64,000 nt of DNA from Candidatus Marivariicella framensis (GTDB lineage Bacteria; Bacteroidota; Bacteroidia; Flavobacteriales; Flavobacteriaceae). A program made the position numbers and the translations under genes. Shown here piece after piece: positions 55,949-64,000 of this stretch. The stretch is from the NCBI GenBank assembly GCA_905182735.1, contig CAJJCT010000019.1:41656-105655 (forward strand), given 5' to 3'. The notes beneath the pieces are model-generated. The model worked only from the letters and a program-made list of their open reading frames with translations, was not told the origin of the DNA and searched no databases. Each line of letters begins with the position of its first letter. Within the stretch, counting starts at the first letter, position 1.

Positions 55949-56174
55949 TAAAAAAAATTATATTAGGCTTTGTTTTTATTGATTTTTTTATCTACAAAAG
56001 TGAGTATTGTTAAATTATTTATAATAATCCTTAAAAAAAAATAATTTCAAAATACAATTATCTATAATAAGTAAAAATAATAGTCCATCATTAAATTTTA
56101 TATAAGTGACCTTTTACATGCACAATAAATAATGTATTTTAGCTATCTATAAATCATGAAAACATATTTAAATT

Positions 56175-58442
56175 ATGGCCTTTGACATTGAAATGATCAG
56201 AAATCATTATGCTAGTTTAGATGAAAAAATTTCTGAAATTAGATCCCTTTTAAAGCGACCGTTAACAGTCTCTGAAAAAATATTATATTCTCATATTTGG
56301 AAAAATAAATTATCTGGAATATACAAAAGAGGATTAGACTATGTTGATTTTGCCCCAGACAGAATTGCCTGTCAAGACGCAACTGCACAAATGGCTTTAT
56401 TACAATTCATGCAAGCAGGAAAAGATAAAGTAGCTGTTCCAACAACAGTTCACTGTGATCATTTAATTCAAGCAAAATCAGGTGCATTTGATGATTTAAA
56501 AGCTGCTAACTCTTCAAGTTCTGAAGTTTTTAACTTTTTAGAGTCTGTTTCAAATAAATATGGAATTGGATTCTGGAAACCTGGCGCAGGCATCATTCAT
56601 CAGGTGGTTCTTGAAAATTATGCTTTTCCAGGCGGAATGATGATAGGGACTGATTCGCATACAGTTAATGCTGGAGGACTTGGGATGTTAGCTATTGGTG
56701 TAGGAGGAGCTGACGCAGTTGATGTTATGGCAGGTATGGCATGGGAATTAAAGTTCCCTAAATTAATTGGAGTTAAATTAACTGGAAAATTAAATGGATG
56801 GACTGCTGCTAAAGATATTATCCTAAAAGTAGCTGGAATATTGACAGTGAAAGGAGGTACAGGAGCTATAATAGAATATTTTGGAGATGGAGCTGAAGCT
56901 ATTTCTTGTACTGGAAAAGGAACTATTTGTAATATGGGAGCTGAAGTAGGAGCAACGACTTCAACTTTTGGATATGATGAGTCTATGGAAAGATATCTTC
57001 GAGCTACAGGAAGAGACGATATTGCAAATGCTGCAAATAATGTTAAGTCTCACCTTAAAGCTGACAAAGAGGTTTATTTAAATCCTGAAAAATATTTTGA
57101 CGAAATTATAGAGATAAACTTAGATGAGCTAACTCCTCATATTAATGGTCCTTTTACTCCTGACTTAGCAACTCCTGTTTCAGAAATGAAAGAAAAAGTA
57201 AAATCAAATGGATGGCCATTGAAAGTTGAATGGGGCTTAATCGGATCTTGCACTAATTCCTCTTATGAAGATCTCTCAAGAGCTGCTTCAATCGCTAAAC
57301 AAGCGGTGGATAAAAAATTATCTACCAAGGCTGAATTTGGAATAAATCCCGGCTCTGAACAAGTTAGATATACTGCAGAAAGAGATGGTCTTTTACAAAT
57401 ATTTGAAGACCTGGATGCTAAAATTTTTACAAATGCATGTGGACCATGTATAGGTCAGTGGGCAAGAGATGGTTCTGAAAATCAAGAAAAAAATTCAATA
57501 ATACATTCATTTAATAGAAATTTTGCTAAACGAGCAGATGGTAATCCAAACACTCATGCGTTTGTAGCTTCACCTGAAATGGTGGCTGCAATTGCAATAT
57601 CTGGAAGATTAGATTTTAACCCAATGGAAGACACTCTGATTAATTCAGAAGGTCAAGAAGTCAAACTTGATCCTCCCCAAGGATTAGAATTACCCAAATT
57701 GGGTTTTGATGTTAAAGAAAATGGATATTTAGAACCTATAGCAGATGGCTCTGGAGTAGTTATTAATGTTTCTAAAGATTCGGAACGTCTTGAATTGTTA
57801 GCTCCTTTTGATCCATGGAATTTAAAAAATCTTAATAATCTTAAATTACTTATTAAAGCAGACGGAAAATGCACAACAGATCACATTTCAATGGCAGGGC
57901 CTTGGTTAAGATACAGAGGTCATCTTGATAATATTTCAAATAATTGTTTGATTGGAGCTGTAAATGCTTTTAATCAAAAAACAAACTTTGTTAAGAATCA
58001 TTTTACTGGTGATTATGGTGGAGTTCCAGATACTCAACGAGAATACAAAAAAAATAATATCTCCACAATAGTTGTTGGAGATCATAATTATGGTGAAGGC
58101 TCTTCAAGAGAGCATGCTGCCATGGAACCAAGACACTTAGGTGTTAAAGTAGTTTTAGTTAAATCATTTGCCCGAATTCATGAAACTAATTTAAAAAAAC
58201 AGGGTATGTTAGGTATCACCTTTGACAAAGAATCAGATTATGATCTTATTGAAGAAGAAGATGTTTTTAATTTAATTGACTTAAAAGACTTTGCTCCAGG
58301 AAAAAAAATATCAATAGAGATTATTCATTCTGATGGCAGAAAGGATCTTATCATGACAAATCACACTTATAATATTCAACAAATTGAATGGTACAAAGAA
58401 GGTTCCGCACTAAACTTAATCAAAAAAGAAAATATTATTTAA
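56175..58442 (+). CDS. acn: Aconitate hydratase
   Basis: [84 protein letters not shown]. Confidence 0.97.
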   Translation: MAFDIEMIRNHYASLDEKISEIRSLLKRPLTVSEKILYSHIWKNKLSGIYKRGLDYVDFAPDRIACQDATAQMALLQFMQAGKDKVAVPTTVHCDHLIQAKSGAFDDLKAANSSSSEVFNFLESVSNKYGIGFWKPGAGIIHQVVLENYAFPGGMMIGTDSHTVNAGGLGMLAIGVGGADAVDVMAGMAWELKFPKLIGVKLTGKLNGWTAAKDIILKVAGILTVKGGTGAIIEYFGDGAEAISCTGKGTICNMGAEVGATTSTFGYDESMERYLRATGRDDIANAANNVKSHLKADKEVYLNPEKYFDEIIEINLDELTPHINGPFTPDLATPVSEMKEKVKSNGWPLKVEWGLIGSCTNSSYEDLSRAASIAKQAVDKKLSTKAEFGINPGSEQVRYTAERDGLLQIFEDLDAKIFTNACGPCIGQWARDGSENQEKNSIIHSFNRNFAKRADGNPNTHAFVASPEMVAAIAISGRLDFNPMEDTLINSEGQEVKLDPPQGLELPKLGFDVKENGYLEPIADGSGVVINVSKDSERLELLAPFDPWNLKNLNNLKLLIKADGKCTTDHISMAGPWLRYRGHLDNISNNCLIGAVNAFNQKTNFVKNHFTGDYGGVPDTQREYKKNNISTIVVGDHNYGEGSSREHAAMEPRHLGVKVVLVKSFARIHETNLKKQGMLGITFDKESDYDLIEEEDVFNLIDLKDFAPGKKISIEIIHSDGRKDLIMTNHTYNIQQIEWYKEGSALNLIKKENII

Positions 58443-58453
58443 TTAAGTTAAAA

Positions 58454-58645
58454 TTAAGCCTTACAAGACATGTCACTTCCACAACACATAGGTGATTTTA
58501 TTTTACCCTCACACTTAGGACATTTAGAAACCTGAACAGTACTTCCATCATCAAGCTTTATTGAATCGTTAATTAAAGGTTCATTACAATTTGAGCAGCT
58601 AGCGTTTACAGCCATTCCACAAATATTACATTTATAAGTTTCCAT
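58454..58645 (-). CDS. Cysteine-rich zinc-ribbon-like mini-protein
   Basis: METYKCNICGMAVNASCSNCNEPLINDSIKLDDGSTVQVSKCPKCEGKIKSPMCCGSDMSCKA: nine Cys, three CxxC. Confidence 0.8.
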   Translation of the reverse strand: METYKCNICGMAVNASCSNCNEPLINDSIKLDDGSTVQVSKCPKCEGKIKSPMCCGSDMSCKA

Positions 58646-58737
58646 AATTATTTAATTTATTTTTAAAATTAGATAAATTTAAATTATATATACATGCCGA
58701 ATCTTTATTATTTTTTTCATGCTTATGTTATGGTATT

Positions 58738-58854
58738 ATGATTATATCAATATTTTGTCTAACTCTTAATAAAATTAGATTTATTGAAAGTGAAGTTATT
58801 GATGCATATACTCCCAAAATTATTCTGAATTTCACCTTATTTATTGGGTTTTAA
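58738..58854 (+). CDS. Possible 38-aa small ORF
   Basis: MIISIFCLTLNKIRFIESEVIDAYTPKIILNFTLFIGF*; open but no clear RBS; could be chance. Confidence 0.2.
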   Translation: MIISIFCLTLNKIRFIESEVIDAYTPKIILNFTLFIGF

Positions 58855-58864
58855 AAAAAATACA

Positions 58865-59296
58865 CTATTTATAATTAATGTGGGCATAAAAAGAAGCCAC
58901 ATGTAAAACTACCATTGTACAACCCAGAAAAATGAATGGAGAACTTGGAATCCAAAAAATTGCAAGTGCTAATCCAGAGTAGCACATGATTCCAACAATA
59001 ACAAGAAGTAAAACTCTAATTCTTGAGTCTGATGTCATAACTGGCCTAGAAAAACCAAAAACAAAAAGACCTATAACAACAACCCATAAACCAAAAAATC
59101 TATATATTTGTTTAAGATAATCAGGTAAAGTACTATTTATTTCATTATTAAATAATTGATCGAAAGTAATACCTAAACGCTCTTCATTTGCAACCTGGTC
59201 TAACATCCAGGGCTGATCAACAATCATCCACCTAGCCCCTAAAATTATTAGGGCTAATCCTATGACAATAATTGGGATATTAAAAAAAAATTTCAT
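58865..59296 (-). CDS. Small multi-pass membrane protein, unknown function
   Basis: Four hydrophobic segments: IPIIVIGLALIILGARWMIV ... FFGLWVVVIGLFVFGFSRP ... VLLLVIVGIMCYSGLALAIFW. Confidence 0.75.
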   Translation of the reverse strand: MKFFFNIPIIVIGLALIILGARWMIVDQPWMLDQVANEERLGITFDQLFNNEINSTLPDYLKQIYRFFGLWVVVIGLFVFGFSRPVMTSDSRIRVLLLVIVGIMCYSGLALAIFWIPSSPFIFLGCTMVVLHVASFYAHINYK

Positions 59297-59349
59297 GATT
59301 ATATATATATATCACTAAAGATAATGTATATTTTTCATAGATTGTACCC

Positions 59350-59694
59350 ATGGAAAATTTAGCTGTTTATTCTCAAATAATTATAGCCGTTTCAGTTATT
59401 AATGTTTGGGTTTTTCGTTTTGATAATATTGTTAAAGAGTTCGAACAATATGGCCTTTCTGATATGATTAGAAATATTGTTGGAGCTACTAAAATATCAC
59501 TTTCAACCCTATTAATTGTTGGTGTTTTTTATAATGAGGTGGTTTTAGCATCTTCTTTATCAATGGCCTTTTTAATGGTTTGTGCTCAAATAGCACATAT
59601 TAAAGTTAAAAACCCCTTGATAAAATATGTTCCATCATTTATCCTTCTTATACTCTCACTATTTGTAGCTGGAGTTAATTATGGAATAATATAA
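59350..59694 (+). CDS. DoxX-like small membrane protein (copy 1)
   Basis: 114 aa, four TMs; MIRNIVGATKISLSTLLIVGVFYNEVVLASSLSMAFLMVCAQIAHIKVKNPLIKYVPS. Confidence 0.7.
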   Translation: MENLAVYSQIIIAVSVINVWVFRFDNIVKEFEQYGLSDMIRNIVGATKISLSTLLIVGVFYNEVVLASSLSMAFLMVCAQIAHIKVKNPLIKYVPSFILLILSLFVAGVNYGII

Positions 59695-59697
59695 CAG

Positions 59698-60036
59698 ATG
59701 GATTTAAGTTTATTCTTAGTTCTTTTTAGTGGAGTTTCTTTTGTATTCTACGGTATAGGATCTTTTAATTCAAAAAGAATGATCTCAGAATATATAAGAT
59801 GGGGCTATAAAGATTATAGATATTTAATTGGTGGATTTCAATTTATTGGAGGGATAGGTTTATTAGTAGGATTGTTTATTGATGAATTATTAATAATTTC
59901 TTCTGGCGGACTCACTTTTTTAATGATAATGGCTGTTTATGTAAGGTTTAAAATTAGGGATCCTTTAAAAATGACATTGCCAGCATTATTTTACACTATC
60001 ATAAACTCATTAATATTTTATCTAACAATAAATTAG
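59698..60036 (+). CDS. DoxX-like small membrane protein (copy 2)
   Basis: 112 aa; YRYLIGGFQFIGGIGLLVGLFIDELLIISSGGLTFLMIMAVYVRFKIRDPLKMTLPA; same topology as preceding gene. Confidence 0.7.
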   Translation: MDLSLFLVLFSGVSFVFYGIGSFNSKRMISEYIRWGYKDYRYLIGGFQFIGGIGLLVGLFIDELLIISSGGLTFLMIMAVYVRFKIRDPLKMTLPALFYTIINSLIFYLTIN

Positions 60037-60046
60037 ATTATGTATA

Positions 60047-62083
60047 CTAAAAACTAAAAGAAAATCCTGTGAAAATATTTCTTGTAGCTGCTGGTTCATA
60101 ATATCGAGAGCTAAAAGCATTTAAGCGAATGTTGTCAAAATACTTTAGATTTAATAAATTATTAACCCCACCAAAAAGATCAATTTTACCCCATTTAAGC
60201 CTTAATGATTTACCCATTTGAAATCGAGTTTTTTGATAAGAATCTATTAAAACAGTGTTAGAATTATTAGCATAAAAATTTCCGATATTTTCAAAAGTTA
60301 ACTTTGTGATCCATTCATTTTTAGATGTATGGGTAATGTTAAAAAAAAACTGATTTCTAGGAATACCTGGAAGATCATTAGATTCAAAACCTTGATCAAT
60401 TATTTTATCATCATCAAATGTATATTTAGCTTTTGTAAAACTCCCCTTAATTTGAAAATCTTTCCAGTTTAATTGAGTGAATAATTCAAGCCCAATTCTC
60501 TTTGTGGCTCCTGTATTACTATAAAATGATCGCCCTGGAAAATCTTCTAATTCATAAGGTAAAATATCATTTGAACTCATAATGTAAAACAGGCTTGCTT
60601 CTATTAAAAATTTAGGTTTTGACACTTTCCACCCTAATTCATAATTAAACGCCTTTGATGGTTCTAGTTTTAAGTTAAGTCCCTCACTTCCTGAAGGGTT
60701 AGCTGATAGCTCAGATAAAGTAGGTGTTTCAAAACTAGTAGAAAAGTTTATAAAAAAGTATTGATTGTTTTTTATTTCACGACTTAATCCAAAACTAGGA
60801 TTAAAAACATTATACTTTTTATTAAAAATAAAATTATCAGTTCCAATAGATAAATTATCAAAGCGAATGCTTGATCTAAAAACCCAATTATTAAATCTCA
60901 TCTCATCTAAAAAATAAAAAGCAAAATTATTAAAACTTTCTATTTGACTAAAAACATTAGTTCCTTGTATGCCTTTTAAATTTAAAAAACGATTTCGTTC
61001 ATCGATTTGAAAAGCTGATTCTAAACCAATTTGGAATTGATGAAACAGGTTTTGATTAGACTTTGAATAAGTTAATCTACTACCTAGTCCATAATATTTT
61101 CTATCCAGATCAATAATTCCTCCAAATTCAAAAGGAAGCTTTCCATAGAAATCTCTTGTTGAGAAAAAAGTATATGAATTTAAATCCCATTTTGGGCTAA
61201 ACTTTTTTACCCAATTAAGACCAATTTTTAATTGATCAATTTTTTCAAATGTATTATAATCAAAATTACGTTGTCTAGCTTGTTTTCTATTACCTTCAAC
61301 CTCATTTAAAGTAAGACCACCGGCATCTTGGGCAATGGGACTATTTGTGTAATTAAATTGTAAGTTGATAAATGACTTTGAAGAATATTTATGTTTCAAT
61401 TTAACATTAAAAATATTTTGTTTTAGACCACTATGATTTCGATATCCATCGGTTTGAGTGTTATTTAAATAAATTACAGCGCTTGTATTCTCATTATTTA
61501 AAAAACTCATTAATTGATGTGATTTCAAATTGTAACTGCCAAATAACGATCTTACTGAATGATGTTCTCCTAAAAGACTATCCAAAGTATTAATATATAT
61601 TACACCTCCTGATGCGTTTCCATACAAGCTTGCTGAAGGACCTCGTAGTACCTCGATTTTATTAATCAAACCAATTGGGAGATTATCTAATTGGCCTTGA
61701 CCATCAGGAGTGGTTTCAGGTATACCGTCAACAATAATTTTAATTCCTCTAATTCCAAAAGCGGACCTTGCTCCAAAACCTCGAATTGAAATTCTTAAAT
61801 CTTGGGCGAAATTATTAGCATTTAAAGTAAATAAACCCGGAACACTTTCTATGTATTCCTGTAAAGAAAGCTGTTGACTAATTTTTTGAGTTTTTCGAAA
61901 ATCTAAAACACTAATTGAATAAGGAGCTTTGGTTTGTAATATTTCGATTTTTAACGCTTCAACTGAAACATCATTCAGAGTAATTGTTACAGTTGAACTT
62001 GGAGTTTGAGCAATTAAACTATTTGGTATAAATAAGATGAAGGAATATAAAATTAACAGTATAATACGTTGATTAATATTCAT
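60047..62083 (-). CDS. TonB-dependent outer-membrane receptor
   Basis: Signal peptide; plug LRISIRGFGARSAFGIRGIKIIVDGIPETTPDGQGQLDNLPIGLINKIEVLRGPSASLYGNASGGVIYI; C-terminal aromatic. Confidence 0.94.
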   Translation of the reverse strand: MNINQRIILLILYSFILFIPNSLIAQTPSSTVTITLNDVSVEALKIEILQTKAPYSISVLDFRKTQKISQQLSLQEYIESVPGLFTLNANNFAQDLRISIRGFGARSAFGIRGIKIIVDGIPETTPDGQGQLDNLPIGLINKIEVLRGPSASLYGNASGGVIYINTLDSLLGEHHSVRSLFGSYNLKSHQLMSFLNNENTSAVIYLNNTQTDGYRNHSGLKQNIFNVKLKHKYSSKSFINLQFNYTNSPIAQDAGGLTLNEVEGNRKQARQRNFDYNTFEKIDQLKIGLNWVKKFSPKWDLNSYTFFSTRDFYGKLPFEFGGIIDLDRKYYGLGSRLTYSKSNQNLFHQFQIGLESAFQIDERNRFLNLKGIQGTNVFSQIESFNNFAFYFLDEMRFNNWVFRSSIRFDNLSIGTDNFIFNKKYNVFNPSFGLSREIKNNQYFFINFSTSFETPTLSELSANPSGSEGLNLKLEPSKAFNYELGWKVSKPKFLIEASLFYIMSSNDILPYELEDFPGRSFYSNTGATKRIGLELFTQLNWKDFQIKGSFTKAKYTFDDDKIIDQGFESNDLPGIPRNQFFFNITHTSKNEWITKLTFENIGNFYANNSNTVLIDSYQKTRFQMGKSLRLKWGKIDLFGGVNNLLNLKYFDNIRLNAFSSRYYEPAATRNIFTGFSFSF

Positions 62084-62143
62084 AATTTATTTAACTATTA
62101 ATTAAACAAAATTATCTATTAATTTTATATATAATACAAATAA

Positions 62144-63031
62144 TTATTGTTTAACTTTTTCAAAATACTCTTTTTGAATCTCTATACTAATACTATCTTC
62201 TTTAACAGCTTTAATAGCATTTGTAAGAGATGATACGGTGTTCTCTGTAACAATACGGCCTAATTTTTTTGATGCGAATTCGGCTTGTCCAGCATAATGA
62301 TTAGGGTAAGAAGCATACCACCAAATTGCGGTATATAAAGTTTTCGGTAGTTTTAAGCGAGCCTGATTATCTCCAGACTCCTCATTGCTTCTGTTTAATT
62401 TAATCAATTCAGGTCTTAAGTACAATATCTCCGAAGCCTCTCTTTCACCTCCGTGTTGGTCAGTAGAAGGGTCAGATTTTCTAGTAGCTTTTATTTGATC
62501 AGCAATCTTTAAAGGGATATCAGGTTCGAAGAAATATATAATGTAGTCTTTTTTCTTTTCTAATTGATTTTGGATAAAATATCTAATCATCTGGGGATTA
62601 CCTCCGTGGCTGTTAATAATTATAATTTTCTTAAATCCATTTCTGGCTATTTCAGCAGTAGTAGCTTCTAATAATTCCATAGCTAATTTCGATGGAAGTG
62701 AAAAAGTCCCATATTCCTGTTTAGCTTCGTTAATTTGGCCGTAAAAATAATCTGGGAAAACAACAGCGTATTCATTTTTAGTTGCACGGTTTGCCCATTC
62801 TCTAGATCTAATTAGATCTGATCCTATTGGTATTCCAGGGCCGTGTTTTTCTAGGATCCCTATTGGGAGAATGCAAGTGTAATTTGATTTTTTCAAAGCT
62901 AATTCCCAGTCAGACGCAACCAATTCATCCCATTTATTTGGTATATTTTGACTTAACAATGAGGAGGAAAATATTAATGTGATAAAAACTAGATGTGCCT
63001 TTACAATTGTTTTTTGGATTATTTCCTTCAT
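62144..63031 (-). CDS. Creatininase-family amidohydrolase with signal peptide
   Basis: CILPIGILEKHGPGIPIGSDLIRSREWA, KIIIINSHGGNPQMIRYF, DQHGGEREASEIL; N-terminal VFITLIFSSSLLSQ signal. Confidence 0.88.
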   Translation of the reverse strand: MKEIIQKTIVKAHLVFITLIFSSSLLSQNIPNKWDELVASDWELALKKSNYTCILPIGILEKHGPGIPIGSDLIRSREWANRATKNEYAVVFPDYFYGQINEAKQEYGTFSLPSKLAMELLEATTAEIARNGFKKIIIINSHGGNPQMIRYFIQNQLEKKKDYIIYFFEPDIPLKIADQIKATRKSDPSTDQHGGEREASEILYLRPELIKLNRSNEESGDNQARLKLPKTLYTAIWWYASYPNHYAGQAEFASKKLGRIVTENTVSSLTNAIKAVKEDSISIEIQKEYFEKVKQ

Positions 63032-63185
63032 TAGTTTTTGATAATATATTTAAATGTAAAGATATTTTATAGAAATCTATAAATACAAGTCTGACAAAGT
63101 GACTTTGTTTAATATTTTATTTTTAAATGGGGGAATGAGACTATATTGTTAAACAAAATCTATCCAATCTATAGGCTCGGCAGAA

Positions 63186-63248
63186 CTTACTGAAGATGAG
63201 ATGCCTGTGGTTTAAAAGGAAAAATGTCACTAAAGTTAATTAGAGACG
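63186..63248. repeat. Two-part intergenic element, copy 1 (order B-A)
   Basis: B: CTTACT-N9-ATGCC-N2-TGGTTTAAAA (63186-63217); A: GTCACTAAAGTTAATTAGAGACG (63226-63248). Confidence 0.55.
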
Positions 63249-63299
63249 CTATTCTTGAAAAGGTTAATAAATAGAAATTACTGTTTACAGGTTAGGGAA

Positions 63300-63416
63300 T
63301 TAGCCCCAAAATGTGAAAGTTCCATCTTTAAAGTATTTATAAGCCTTAGCTAAAAACCATATAATAAAGACAATAGTAAAAATAATCCAAGTCCCTTTTT
63401 TTTTCTTCATTTCCAT
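63300..63416 (-). CDS. Putative 38-aa single-TM microprotein
   Basis: MEMKKKKGTWIIFTIVFIIWFLAKAYKYFKDGTFTFWG*: basic N-terminus then hydrophobic helix; below ORF-track size cutoff. Confidence 0.5.
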   Translation of the reverse strand: MEMKKKKGTWIIFTIVFIIWFLAKAYKYFKDGTFTFWG

Positions 63417-63490
63417 ATTGGTGTTATCATACCTTAAATATATACAATCGTATTCTAGAAGTTACAAATTTGTGAGACTAAACAGAAAAC

Positions 63491-63550
63491 GCCACTAAAG
63501 TTAATTAGTGACGTTATACTTACTTGAGGCAATATGCCAATGGTTTAAAA
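63491..63550. repeat. Two-part intergenic element, copy 2 (order A-B)
   Basis: A: GCCACTAAAGTTAATTAGTGACG (63491-63513); B: CTTACT-N9-ATGCC-N2-TGGTTTAAAA (63519-63550). Confidence 0.55.
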
Positions 63551-63601
63551 AAGCCTCCTCTTGGGAGTATTTGCTTTAGCTTTTAATTAGCCCTTAACCA
63601 T

Positions 63602-64000
63602 TAATCTTTTAGATATACATCATAGATGTCGTGTTGAAAATTATATTCAGAATCAACTGGTAAAACTGAACCAAATCCAATTCCCATTATATCATTTAGA
63701 TATTTATACTTTTTACTAGATGTTCTAAATCGCCAATGAGTTTGAAATTTTAATGATTCAAAAGTTTCAGTAACATAATTAAAAACACCTGATGCTTTAC
63801 AATATATTTTTTCATTATCCTCGGTAAGTAAAACTATATCAATATCTAAATCTGCGAAAGTTTTGCCATCTTCCTGATGATAAAGTGGATAATCTCCTCC
63901 AACTGGAAGAACTTTACCATTGGCAATTCCATTAAAGACTCCTTTAGTGTAGGGTGCATAGATTGTTTTTAAATTTAAATATTCTCCAACAGAGGATTGC
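63602..64000 (-). CDS. DUF3237-like protein, 5'-truncated by window edge
   Basis: Reverse translation ...SVGEYLNLKTIYAPYTKGVFNGIANGKVLPVGGDYPLYHQEDGKTFADLDIDIVLLTEDNEKIYCKASGVFNYVTETFESLKFQTHWRFRTSSKKYKYLNDIMGIGFGSVLPVDSEYNFQHDIYDVYLKD*. Confidence 0.72.

Noticed and set aside
63183-63274. Short ORFs through the intergenic repeat (e.g. MSLKLIRDAILEKVNK* on +, ...TTGISSSVSSAEPIDWIDFV* on -)
   Set aside because: Too short, different frames in the two repeat copies; element looks structural rather than coding.

Overview
This AT-rich 64 kb window looks like a chromosomal segment of a marine-type Flavobacteriia/Bacteroidota genome. It is dominated by densely packed core genes: tuf, tRNA-Trp, secE, nusG, rplKAJL, rpoB, rpoC, DUF3467; pyrG-yidC; guaA; mnmA; uvrB; sucC; lysA; bshC; ftsY, DUF4295, rpmG, rpmB; cinA; recR; fabH; htpG; prfC; acn. 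A partial glycosyltransferase cluster lies at the left edge. Accessory-looking material sits at the right edge: a cysteine-rich mini-protein, small membrane proteins, a secreted creatininase-family enzyme plus TonB receptor, and a gene-poor 570 bp interval. I see no rRNA, CRISPR array, transposase, prophage or defence island. The best second-look items are: a divergent protein-kinase-like protein next to uvrB; Bacteroidota -7 motifs (TAnnTTTG) immediately 5' of several ATGs, suggesting leaderless or near-leaderless mRNAs and correcting several ORF starts; the creatininase/TonB pair; a repeated two-part palindromic element plus a 38-aa membrane microprotein in the right-edge intergenic region; and hairpins in the tuf-tRNA-secE and rplL-rpoB intervals. 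Nothing here convincingly forms a large undescribed system. All product names come from reading translated sequences, with no database search.
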